Positions 20,338 through 27,670 of a DNA stretch of 64,000 nucleotides are shown here, piece by piece. The translations under genes and the position numbers were made by a program. Numbering within the stretch: the first letter of the stretch is position 1; each line of letters starts with the position of its first letter. Under the pieces are notes generated by a model. It ran no database searches. It worked only from the letters and a program-made list of their open reading frames with translations, and was not told the DNA's origin. Source of the DNA: Modicisalibacter muralis (GTDB taxonomy: Bacteria > Pseudomonadota > Gammaproteobacteria > Pseudomonadales > Halomonadaceae); NCBI RefSeq assembly GCF_900102945.1, contig NZ_FNGI01000006.1:124001-188000 (forward strand). Reading direction: 5' to 3'.

Positions 20338-20412
20338 TGTATGTCGACCGGTTGCACCATTCCCAACATAGGCCAGACACCAACCCTTGATGCTGATATC
20401 TCCGGACAATAC
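20338..20412 (-). pseudogene. HiPIP 3-prime end remnant
   Basis: On the minus strand 20357-20404 reads GDISIKGWCLAYVGNG, matching the C-terminus of the intact HiPIP at 21025 (GDISPKGWCLAYAGNG). The stop codon is lost with a deletion of about 13 bases, and the rest of the gene is absent. It is the left-over edge of a duplication joined directly to promoter block B. Confidence 0.85.
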
Positions 20413-20592
20413 GCGCCGGGGTCACGCACACTCGACTACTCAGCACCATGGGGCCGGTATGACGTACAACCCGGTGGGGAATCTCCACTATCATCAAAAA
20501 TAGCGGTCTCGACAAATTATGCCACATGGAGGGAATAATCTCTGCCGTTACACGTCTGACAGTGGCATGCAATGCACGACTTGCAACTAACG
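20413..20592. repeat. 180-bp divergent promoter block, copy B
   Basis: Second copy of the block at 18143-18322, ungapped, about 84 percent identical. The rightward promoter (20531-20556) is intact. The leftward one has lost its -35: GGGAATAA has become GGAGATTC while CGTC is kept. That decay fits the absence of a gene to its left. Confidence 0.9.
20531..20556 (+). promoter_or_regulatory. Putative ECF promoter of small-protein gene 2
   Basis: GGGAATAA at 20531-20538, 14-base spacer, CGTC at 20553-20556, extended as CGTCTGACAG. It faces the gene at 20618 with a leader of roughly 55 bases. Confidence 0.65.
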
Positions 20593-20617
20593 CTCTAAAC
20601 ATTAGTAAGGATGAAAA

Positions 20618-20860
20618 ATGAAACATACTCTATTAGGCACTGCGATTCTGGCTGCAGTGCTAGCAACAGGCACCTCCTTTGCGTCTGACTCCGTCATGAT
20701 TCAAAAGAAAATGCATGAAATTCAAGAGCGGGCTCAGCAGCATAAAATTGAGGCACAGGCCAAAAAGAAGAATCAAGAAATTCGAGTAGTAGCCCTTGAG
20801 CAAGAAGTGGAAGATTTGAGAGAAATCATTCGCATGATCATAACCGAAGACAATGCCTGA
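20618..20860 (+). CDS. Small exported coiled-coil protein, copy 2 (unknown function)
   Basis: 80-residue paralogue of the product at 19958 with the same signal peptide and helical mature part. The signal peptide and residues 27-48 are nearly unchanged. Most of the 16 substitutions fall in the second half, including charge changes (Q to K, K to E). Unlike copy 1 it sits directly downstream of an ECF-type promoter motif, so it is probably the sigma-controlled copy. A strong terminator follows. Function unknown; a periplasmic chaperone-like or sensing role would be guesswork. Confidence 0.87.
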   Translation: MKHTLLGTAILAAVLATGTSFASDSVMIQKKMHEIQERAQQHKIEAQAKKKNQEIRVVALEQEVEDLREIIRMIITEDNA

Positions 20861-20920
20861 GCATTTGATGGATAGAGCAGAAGCTTGATAGCTATTGCCA
20901 GTATCACTTCTTCTCCAGTG

Positions 20921-20951
20921 AGGCGCCTCGAACTGAGGCGCCTTATTTTTT
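20921..20951 (+). terminator. Rho-independent terminator after small gene 2
   Basis: AGGCGCCTC-GAACT-GAGGCGCCT is a perfect 9-bp stem followed by TATTTTTTG. Confidence 0.85.
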
Positions 20952-21024
20952 GATAATCAGCGTGGAAAAATCATGAATCAATCGGGAGTCCTAGAAACGT
21001 ACGTCGATCGATTGCACGCCTATT

Positions 21025-21336
21025 TCAACCGTTCCCAGCATAGGCCAGACACCAGCCTTTGGGGCTGATATCCCCGGCAACGATAATGCAACGCCCAGCG
21101 GCATCGGGGTTCTTTCCAGGTATGAAATTAGCGCAGTTCGCGCAGGACGACGTGCCCTTGGGGTGATCTTGGTATTGTAGCGCCGACTTGCTCGCCGTGC
21201 CGGACGCTGGAAGCGTACCGGCACGCGCCGAAACGGGCCATGCCAGCAGCGGCAGGCTGGCAGCCGAGCCGGCGGCGCCGACCAGAAACCGAAGCGTGCC
21301 ACGTCGGGAGATTAATAGATCGAGTGGGTCTGTCAT
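21025..21336 (-). CDS. High-potential iron-sulfur protein (HiPIP)
   Basis: Periplasmic one-electron carrier with a [4Fe-4S]3+/2+ cluster. The 103-residue precursor has a Tat-type signal (SRRGTLRFL then a hydrophobic run, cleavage near SARA at about 38). The four cluster cysteines are Cys65, Cys68, Cys83 and Cys96 in the HiPIP spacing, ending in GWCLAYAGNG. GAGGAC precedes the start. It lies 92 bp after the beta-propeller gene with no promoter motif between, so it is probably co-transcribed. In this island it could carry electrons to or from the cytochrome/peroxidase pair; that is inference. Confidence 0.93.
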   Translation of the reverse strand: MTDPLDLLISRRGTLRFLVGAAGSAASLPLLAWPVSARAGTLPASGTASKSALQYQDHPKGTSSCANCANFIPGKNPDAAGRCIIVAGDISPKGWCLAYAGNG

Positions 21337-21428
21337 CGAATTGTCCTCATGTTGCTGGAAAGCAACGGCTGGCGAGGCGCGTCAGCGGCCTGCCAACCGT
21401 CGTTAGTCGCAAAAAATGCTGGGTTGAT

Positions 21429-22427
21429 TCAGTCGTTGCCGACCACGGAGAGCCAGAACGGCAACTCGCCATCAACAGGCACCTGCTTCACGACCTCCAG
21501 CGTCCGGGTGTCGATAACCGCCACTTTGTCGGTACCGGTGACGGCGGCGTAAACCCAGCGCCCATCACGACTAGCGCGGACACCATGCGGTCCCTGGCCA
21601 ACATCGATGCGCTTGATGACCTTGAACGTGTCCGGATCAATCACATCCACCACATGGTCGGCAATCGCGCCGGTAAACACGTATTGACCACCCGGGACCA
21701 CGTCGATACCGGCATGACCCAGGCCAACCGGAATCACCGCAAGCTCCTTGCCAGTCGCGAGATCCACTGCGGCGACCTTGCCAACGAGGTCGCGTATCCA
21801 TAGGGTATTTCCATCGGCGGAAAGGTCGAGATTGTGCGGTCCCTTGATACCCGGCACTGGGAACTCGTCGACTTTCGTCAACGTCTGCATATCCACCACC
21901 GCCACGCCCCCGCCGCCTTGCAGGGTGACGTAAGCAAGCTTGCCGTCGGCAGTAAACCGCGCGTTGTGCGGCACCTTACCGACGGCGATGGACTTGACCA
22001 GTTTCTGCGCCTTCATGTCGATAACCGCGACCACACCGCTACCGGCGCTGACAGCAAGTCCCCAGCGGCCATTCGGGCCGATGGCTACGCCTTGTGGCGT
22101 CGGACCGATTTCGAAGGTTGCGAGCTTCTCGCCACTGTGTACGTCCAGTAGATAGACCTCCGGCAAATCCTTGCTACTGACCAGCATGAGGTTGCCATCC
22201 GGACCGACGGCATTGAAATGGGCGCTGGCCAGCCCGTCCCAGGTCTGGCCTATCGGCATGTTTTCCACTGCGTTACTCGTTTGCAGAGTTACATAGATCG
22301 GTGCGGGAAACGGCTCCTGAAGTTCGGCGGCGCTGGCAATGCCCAGATTACAAGCAAGCGCAACGGCGCAGCAGATTCGCGCCAGGCGCAGAGGCCGCCT
22401 GGTTGGCAGGTGACTGATCAAGGTCAT
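21429..22427 (-). CDS. Periplasmic YVTN-type beta-propeller protein
   Basis: 332 residues with a signal peptide (RLARICCAVALACNLGIASA, cleaved about residue 33). YVTN/NHL-like repeats follow, each about 42 residues, with the recurrent pattern of a conserved G-x-x-P-x-G/N turn and VVDM or VIDxxT strands (for example VVAVIDMKAQKLVKSIAVG and KVAVIDTRTLEVVKQV). This predicts a seven-bladed propeller in the periplasm, as in YncE and surface-layer propellers. There is no catalytic motif; it may be a scaffold or binding protein. AGGA lies six bases before the ATG. An ECF-type promoter lies about 100 bp upstream, so it shares control with catalase and the sigma operon. Confidence 0.88.
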   Translation of the reverse strand: MTLISHLPTRRPLRLARICCAVALACNLGIASAAELQEPFPAPIYVTLQTSNAVENMPIGQTWDGLASAHFNAVGPDGNLMLVSSKDLPEVYLLDVHSGEKLATFEIGPTPQGVAIGPNGRWGLAVSAGSGVVAVIDMKAQKLVKSIAVGKVPHNARFTADGKLAYVTLQGGGGVAVVDMQTLTKVDEFPVPGIKGPHNLDLSADGNTLWIRDLVGKVAAVDLATGKELAVIPVGLGHAGIDVVPGGQYVFTGAIADHVVDVIDPDTFKVIKRIDVGQGPHGVRASRDGRWVYAAVTGTDKVAVIDTRTLEVVKQVPVDGELPFWLSVVGND

Positions 22428-22532
22428 GTCGAGTCCTGTGAGTTGGAGAGGAGATGTTCATGTGCCAACGGTACGATGAGCGGGCGCGCCTGGCGGCCGC
22501 CATACGACCCAAGGCTCCTGTTGCGCAAAGAG

Positions 22533-22558
22533 GACGCTTCCCACCGGGTTTTATTCCC
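22533..22558 (-). promoter_or_regulatory. Putative ECF promoter of beta-propeller/HiPIP operon
   Basis: Minus strand GGGAATAA (22551-22558), 14-base spacer, CGTC (22533-22536). Spacing is identical to the three other copies in the island. The -35 element is inside the large palindrome at 22540-22584. Confidence 0.65.
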
Positions 22559-22584
22559 TGAGTCAGGGAATAAAACCCGGTGGG
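22540..22584. repeat. Perfect 22-bp inverted repeat containing the ECF -35 element
   Basis: Arms 22540-22561 and 22563-22584 are exact reverse complements around one central base. Each arm contains CCCACCGGG and TTATTCCC, so GGGAATAA is present on both strands. On the plus strand no CGTC follows at the proper distance. It may be an operator, an mRNA or DNA cruciform element, or a transcription barrier between the island and mucD. Confidence 0.9.
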
Positions 22585-22699
22585 CGACGGTATCTACATT
22601 GTCATCTGCCGCGTTGCGGGAGGTACCGGCCTGCTGAAAGCCGGTCTCTCGGTATGGTGGGCCAGTACTTGTACGTATGTGCTCGTTTTTTAGAAATAT

Positions 22700-22731
22700 T
22701 TAAAAAATAACGGGGCCACTGAGGGCCCCGT
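22700..22731 (-). terminator. Rho-independent terminator of the rpoE-mucD operon
   Basis: Minus strand CGGGGCC-CTCAGT-GGCCCCG followed by TTATTTTTTA, 46 bases after the mucD stop. Confidence 0.9.
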
Positions 22732-22776
22732 CGTCACATCAGCACAATGCTGATCGGTCGTGTGTCTCGCCGGATG

Positions 22777-24225
22777 TCACTCGTCCGATTCTTGTTTCTG
22801 CTCTTCGAAACGCAGCGCCACGAACAAGGGGTGACCGTCACGGATGATGCGCATCGGAACCGCACTGCCTTGGTCGACCTGTCCCAACACCTCGGCGAGC
22901 TCATTGGGCGAGTCGATGGTCTGCTGGTCCAGCGACACGATGATGTCACCCGGACGCAGCCCGGCCTCGGCGGCGACGCCGGAGGGGGCAACTTGCTGCA
23001 CGCGCACCCCGCCTTCCAGACCCAAACGTTCGAGTTCGGAGTCCTGGATCGGGCTGACAGCAACGCCCAGACGGGTCTGGGGGTCGTCCTGACCGCCCGT
23101 GCCAGCCAGCATGTGTTTCGGCCAGTCGCCCACGGTCACCGTCTCGGTAGTCCGCTCACCATTGCGCAGCACCTTCAGTTCGACCTCGTCGCCCGGCGCC
23201 AGGCGGCCGATCAGGCGCGGTAGAGTGCTGAATTCATCGACCTTTTTATCATCCACGGCAAGGATGATGTCGCCCGCCTGCAGGCCGGCCTTGGATGCCG
23301 GTGAATCCGGCGCCACCTCGGCAATCAACGAACCGCGTGGTTCATCGAGCCCGAACGATTCGGCCAGATCGCGTGACACCGGCTGAATGACGACTCCCAG
23401 CCAGCCACGGTCGACACTGCCGTCTTCACGTAGCTGGTCGGCGACATTCATTGCGACATCGATCGGGATGGCGAAGGACAAGCCCATGAAACCACCGCTG
23501 CGGGTAAATATCTGCGAGTTGATCCCGACCACTTCACCTTCCAGATTGAACAACGGCCCGCCGGAGTTGCCGGGATTGATCGCCACGTCGGTCTGAATGA
23601 ACGGCACATAGGCGTCGCTGGGCAGCGTGCGATTGATGGCACTGACGATACCCGCAGTCACGGAATGATCGAAACCGAACGGCGAACCGATGGCGGCGAC
23701 CCACTCACCGACTTGGAGATCCTTGGAACTGCCTATATTCAGCGCAGGCAGGTTGCTGGCATCGACCTTGAGCAACGCAATATCGGTCTTGATATCGGAG
23801 CCGACCAATTCGGCCTCGAGTTCACGGCGATCACTGAAACGCACTACGATTTCATCGGCGCCATCGACGACATGGGCATTGGTCAGAATGTAGCCATCCT
23901 CGCTGATGATAAAGCCGGAGCCCAGCGAGTGCCGCTCTTCACTGCCCCCACCAGGACCAGGAGCGCCAGGGAATTGGTCACCAAAGAAATGGCGGAAAAA
24001 CTCGGGAATTTGTTGCCCTTGCGGCCCGCGTAGTTGACCACGCTCGACTTCGCGCGTGGTGGCGATATTGACCACCCCCGGCGCCGCCTGCTTCACCAGC
24101 TCGGTGAAGTCGGGCAATCCCTGTACCTGCTGCTTTTGTTGCTCCTGCGCCTGAGCGACCTGTAAACCGAAAACGGCCACCATCAGCAACAGCCACAAGG
24201 AGAATTGTCGTGTGATGCGTTGCAT
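22777..24225 (-). CDS. mucD: Periplasmic serine protease DegP/MucD
   Basis: HtrA-family protease/chaperone degrading misfolded envelope proteins. From ATG 24225 (AGGAG upstream) it has 482 residues. A signal peptide ends near AQA (27). The trypsin-like triad is His118 (LTNAHVVDG), Asp148 (TDIALLKV) and Ser221 (NPGNSGGPL). Two PDZ domains follow (about 270-360 and 385-475). The longer frame up to 24375 is not supported. It is last in the rpoE-mucA-mucB-rseC-mucD operon and is followed by a terminator. In Pseudomonas lepA would come next; here the redox island intervenes. Confidence 0.95.
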   Translation of the reverse strand: MQRITRQFSLWLLLMVAVFGLQVAQAQEQQKQQVQGLPDFTELVKQAAPGVVNIATTREVERGQLRGPQGQQIPEFFRHFFGDQFPGAPGPGGGSEERHSLGSGFIISEDGYILTNAHVVDGADEIVVRFSDRRELEAELVGSDIKTDIALLKVDASNLPALNIGSSKDLQVGEWVAAIGSPFGFDHSVTAGIVSAINRTLPSDAYVPFIQTDVAINPGNSGGPLFNLEGEVVGINSQIFTRSGGFMGLSFAIPIDVAMNVADQLREDGSVDRGWLGVVIQPVSRDLAESFGLDEPRGSLIAEVAPDSPASKAGLQAGDIILAVDDKKVDEFSTLPRLIGRLAPGDEVELKVLRNGERTTETVTVGDWPKHMLAGTGGQDDPQTRLGVAVSPIQDSELERLGLEGGVRVQQVAPSGVAAEAGLRPGDIIVSLDQQTIDSPNELAEVLGQVDQGSAVPMRIIRDGHPLFVALRFEEQKQESDE

Positions 24226-24332
24226 TGAGAACTCCTGCTTCAGTTCTGGTACGGATACGGCGTTATTGATTGCCTGGGAGCTTTGGATGACAGCGCCCGA
24301 CGAGAGTTCAGCGGTGCGCGAAAATGCCGCGC

Positions 24333-24818
24333 TCAAGCCCCATGGTCCAGGGTGCGTTCGATGCCGAGCAAGCACGGGCGATAACGACGCTGGTGTCGCC
24401 GTAACTGTAAGCGACTGGCGAGGAGACCCAATGCCAGGCCGCCGGCGAATGCCAACGGCACGCTGACATGGCCTGGCGCCGATAGCCGCTCCGCCACGCC
24501 GCCCGCAACGATCGCCAGCAACAACGGCCAGCCATAAACGATCAGTGCGCCCTGTAGGAACCGCCCTGCCGGCAGCCCAATCGTTACACGCTCACCGACA
24601 TGCAGCTGCGTATCGGTCAGCAGCGCGAGGCGCGGCGTACGACGCCAACGCGCCAGAAAACCGCTGGCACAGCCCTGTCTGGCTGCGCAACCACCACAAC
24701 CTGCCTTGGCTTCGGTTTCGACCCAGGCGCCGCCAGCAAAGGTGGCCACCACACGAGCGCGCTCCTCCAACCAGCTGGCCTCGGCATGTGAGTGCCCGGC
24801 TGTGGTTTTCACCTTCAT
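24333..24818 (-). CDS. rseC: Sigma-E regulator RseC/MucC
   Basis: Inner-membrane protein that modulates sigma-E/AlgU activity and links to redox (SoxR-reducing) functions. 161 residues from ATG 24818; a GTG at 24827 would add three. It has an N-terminal soluble part with the conserved cysteine cluster CGGCAARQGC, then two membrane helices (about 86-105 and 112-131) and a basic tail. It lies between mucB and mucD as in Pseudomonas. Roughly 107 bp separate it from the mucD start. Confidence 0.9.
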   Translation of the reverse strand: MKVKTTAGHSHAEASWLEERARVVATFAGGAWVETEAKAGCGGCAARQGCASGFLARWRRTPRLALLTDTQLHVGERVTIGLPAGRFLQGALIVYGWPLLLAIVAGGVAERLSAPGHVSVPLAFAGGLALGLLASRLQLRRHQRRYRPCLLGIERTLDHGA

Positions 24819-24843
24819 GGCTTTCACGTTCCAGCGTTCGCGT

Positions 24844-25851
24844 TCATTGCGTCACTCCCGAGACACGACGGCTTACGGGGCGGTATTCCAGCCGCGCGGC
24901 GATACGCCCCAGAACCTGGGGCGGCATCTCGCCCATGACCACCACCTGCATGACTCGCTCGCCCAGGCGCAGGTGACGAACCGCCGCATGGGAAACACCC
25001 AACCGGTGAATGCCGGGCAGCAACACGCGATCGTCGGATACCAGCGGCTCGATGAACACACTGAAGCTCGACAGACCGTCACTGTACAGACGGTGACTCA
25101 AGGGGGTGTTGGTGACGCTACGTGAAACCGGCAGTGGCAAGGGCTCGTAACCGGCCGGCAACCATTCCGGTTGCCAGGGGTCCGGAGGAATATCCTGTAG
25201 CGGCCCAAAAGCCACCGAATCATCATAGAGTCGCGGCTGGGCCAACTCGGTCATCTGGAAGGTTTCCAGGATGTGGCCGTCGATATCGACCAGTACCTGC
25301 TTGAGCGGCAAGGCGGTTTCGCGGTCGAGCCATAGCCGGTGGCCGTAACGCATGTTGTCCAGCGGTTCGACATCGATTCGCACGCTGGGTCGCCCGGCAA
25401 TACGCTCCTGCCCCTCGATGGATAAGCGGTAGTGTTGATCGAGGCGCGACATGATCGAAGACGGTGAAGCACGATTCTGACCGATCGTATCGGCATCCGC
25501 CTCCCCAGTGGCAACATCCTGAGCGATGCGCCCGTGACGCTCGTAAACCACTGCGGGACCATCCAGATAACTGGCCACTTCGCGTTCGATGCCGTTTTCG
25601 ATGTCGTGCGACAACGCCAGGGTGCGCACGCCTTCACTGGTGATACGCACGGCGCGAGCCTGGAAGATATAACAGTGCCCGGCCCAGAGGCTGCGCTCGA
25701 GCCATTCAGCCGGCGTATCGGGCTTCTCGCGCTCGGCCAACTGCTGGCAATCGAATCCCGACGTTTCGGAAGAAGCCGCGAACCCCGGAGGACTCGCCAG
25801 CAACATGCAGGTAGCGGCCGCTGTGAAAGCGGCGAAAGACGGTCGAATCAT
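24844..25851 (-). CDS. rseB: Sigma-E regulatory protein RseB/MucB
   Basis: Periplasmic protein that binds the anti-sigma RseA/MucA and shields it from proteolysis. 335 residues with a signal peptide (about 1-25). The N-terminal LolA-like lobe includes GHCYIFQARAVRI and RYGHRLWLDRETALPLK; the smaller C-terminal lobe includes SVFIEPL. Its ATG overlaps the mucA stop by one base (TGATG). Confidence 0.92.
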   Translation of the reverse strand: MIRPSFAAFTAAATCMLLASPPGFAASSETSGFDCQQLAEREKPDTPAEWLERSLWAGHCYIFQARAVRITSEGVRTLALSHDIENGIEREVASYLDGPAVVYERHGRIAQDVATGEADADTIGQNRASPSSIMSRLDQHYRLSIEGQERIAGRPSVRIDVEPLDNMRYGHRLWLDRETALPLKQVLVDIDGHILETFQMTELAQPRLYDDSVAFGPLQDIPPDPWQPEWLPAGYEPLPLPVSRSVTNTPLSHRLYSDGLSSFSVFIEPLVSDDRVLLPGIHRLGVSHAAVRHLRLGERVMQVVVMGEMPPQVLGRIAARLEYRPVSRRVSGVTQ

Positions 25852-26564
25852 CAGCGCTGACTCAGCGGTTCCTGCGCCGAGACGCGTAACAATGGCATCC
25901 AGGATTCACCCGAACGATAGGCGGATCCTTCGGCATGGCGTTCAAGGTAACTTTGTAGCAGCCGGGCTTGCTCGACTTCCGCGCGCGGCGACTGGCTCTG
26001 ATTGGGCGCCATGAACAGCGGCACGTCGCTGCCCATGCCCACCGCCATCAAGCCGTCGCCCACCGGTGTCTGGAACAGCGGCAAATTGGCGGCGGGACGC
26101 GTTATCTCGGGGAGTTCGGCGTTCGCCGCCGATACGGGCTGGGCATTCGAAGACGCCAGTTCGGGGGAAGAGCCGGTCGTCGCGATACCGCTGGCCACGT
26201 CAGGGACGGCACTCGAACCGGCGCTGTTATAGAACTGAACCCCGCCGATCACCATTAACGAAACCGCGGCAGCGATGGCGGCGCCGCCGCCAAAAGGCAG
26301 CGAGACGTGCCGGCGCGACGCTACGTCATCCGAGACATGCGGCAGGGGCTCGGCTTCGATACGCGCCATGATGCCCGCGCACAGATCGGTGGATACGTCG
26401 ATTCCACGGTCGCGGTGCATGAGGCTACGCGCCAAATGGTAGCGGCGCCACGCCTCGGCATCACCGGGCGAACCATCGAGCGCCTTCAAGGCACGACGCA
26501 GCTCGAGTTCATCGCCCTCGTTGTCCATCAAGGCAGACAACGACTCCCGTAGATCATCCTTCAT
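25851..26564 (-). CDS. rseA: Anti-sigma-E factor RseA/MucA
   Basis: Single-pass inner-membrane anti-sigma that holds RpoE inactive. 237 residues from ATG 26564. The N-terminal sigma-binding domain has ESLSALMDNEGDELELRRAL and WRRYHLARSLM. A membrane helix spans about residues 95-112, and the periplasmic tail is Ser/Ala-rich, where DegS-type cleavage would act. A GTG two codons upstream is possible. It is separated from rpoE by 204 bp, unusually long for this pair. Confidence 0.92.
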   Translation of the reverse strand: MKDDLRESLSALMDNEGDELELRRALKALDGSPGDAEAWRRYHLARSLMHRDRGIDVSTDLCAGIMARIEAEPLPHVSDDVASRRHVSLPFGGGAAIAAAVSLMVIGGVQFYNSAGSSAVPDVASGIATTGSSPELASSNAQPVSAANAELPEITRPAANLPLFQTPVGDGLMAVGMGSDVPLFMAPNQSQSPRAEVEQARLLQSYLERHAEGSAYRSGESWMPLLRVSAQEPLSQR

Positions 26565-26566
26565 TC

Positions 26567-26776
26567 TCACACCCCCAATCTCGACAAGACGAAAGGTCGA
26601 TTGCCAGTCGACCCGATACTTTCGACCCGGCTCTCGAGTCGATAAGGACCCGGGCGCATATCAACAGCGCCAGTGCCGTTCTCCCCACGCACCCGGGCGG
26701 TGCGAACATTGAATGTGACGCCACAAGCGGCAGACAGTTCAGTGCCATGCCACAAATTTATTACCGGCTCACTCAT
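26567..26776 (-). CDS. Doubtful 69-codon frame between rpoE and rseA
   Basis: A frame starting MSEPVINLWHG overlaps the rpoE stop by 8 bp and ends 2 bp before the rseA ATG, so it exactly fills the unusual gap. No family, signal peptide or membrane helix is recognised. Third-position GC is about 60 percent by hand count, lower than the surrounding genes appear to be, which argues against it. It may simply be leader sequence. Confidence 0.2.
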   Translation of the reverse strand: MSEPVINLWHGTELSAACGVTFNVRTARVRGENGTGAVDMRPGPYRLESRVESIGSTGNRPFVLSRLGV

Positions 26777-27374
26777 GAATCATGTCCTGGGCACGAGACG
26801 TACTCATTAACGGCTGAATATGCCGGTCGACCGCCTCGCGAGCACGGAAAATCCGCGAGCGCACCGTGCCTACCGGACACTGCATGATATTGGCGATGTC
26901 TTCATAGGAAAGACCATCGAGCTCACGCAACGTGATGGCGGTGCGTAGATCCTCAGGCAGGCTTTCGATCGCCTCGAACACGGCGGCTTCCAACTGGTCG
27001 CGGGCGATGGCCGCTTCCGGCGTTTCGATATCCGACAACCGGCCGCTGTGATCGACGATTTCGGCATCGGCGATATCCAGGTCGCTGCCCGGCGGGCGGC
27101 GCCCCTTGGAGACCAGGTAATTCTTCGCCGTGTTGATCGCGATACGATACATCCAGGTATAAAAGGCACTCTCGGCGCGAAACTTGCCTAGCGCACGATA
27201 GGCCTTGATGAATGCCTCCTGAGCCACATCCTGAACTTCGGCATGATCGTGCACGTAACGACCGATCAGGCCGATGATCTTGTGCTGGTATTTCTTCACC
27301 AGCAGATCGAAGGCGCGGTTGTCGCCTTTCTGAGCTCGCTCGACAAGCTGTTGGTCGGTTTCCCGGGTACCCAT
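26769..27374 (-). CDS. rpoE: RNA polymerase sigma-E factor (RpoE/AlgU)
   Basis: Envelope-stress ECF sigma factor of 201 residues. Region 2 contains DHAEVQDVAQEAFIKAYRAL and FYTWMYRIAINTAKNYL. Region 4 contains LDGLSYEDIANIMQCPVGTV and RSRIFRAREAVD, close to E. coli RpoE and AlgU. It is first in the operon with its regulators rseA, rseB, rseC and mucD. It is distinct from the second ECF sigma at 18341, which belongs to a different subgroup. Confidence 0.96.
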   Translation of the reverse strand: MGTRETDQQLVERAQKGDNRAFDLLVKKYQHKIIGLIGRYVHDHAEVQDVAQEAFIKAYRALGKFRAESAFYTWMYRIAINTAKNYLVSKGRRPPGSDLDIADAEIVDHSGRLSDIETPEAAIARDQLEAAVFEAIESLPEDLRTAITLRELDGLSYEDIANIMQCPVGTVRSRIFRAREAVDRHIQPLMSTSRAQDMIHE

Positions 27375-27670
27375 TCAACCCCTCCCAGCGCGGGAAAGGC
27401 GAAACAGGCAAACACTGGAACCACTGCGCCGCGCGGGCGGCATAAGTCGCTTGGGTGTCATGAAATCGACCTGAGGCCCTGTTGGCTGACTGTAATTGCT
27501 GGCATAAGTGTTCCTGTTTATTGACGTTCCATCAAGGCGGGTCAGGTATCGCCAGCGCGCTATTGACCATCGATGAAGCCGGCAGTTCCTTTACGTCATT
27601 GATTTTTCCACGCTCGACGGGCGATAGTAGTGGCATTCCTTCCCAGCACGAAATTGTCGCAGGTAGCTGA
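27375..27670. other. Divergent rpoE / DAHP synthase promoter region
   Basis: 296 bp without a gene. On the minus strand GGAAC occurs twice (near 27510-27530), resembling the first half of a sigma-E -35. I cannot find a matching TCTGA at 16-17 bases, so an autoregulatory promoter is not assigned. Confidence 0.45.

Noticed and set aside
22567-22592. Plus-strand ECF promoter from the second arm of the palindrome
   Set aside because: GGGAATAA is present but the bases at the -10 position are GGTA rather than CGTC, and no plus-strand gene follows.
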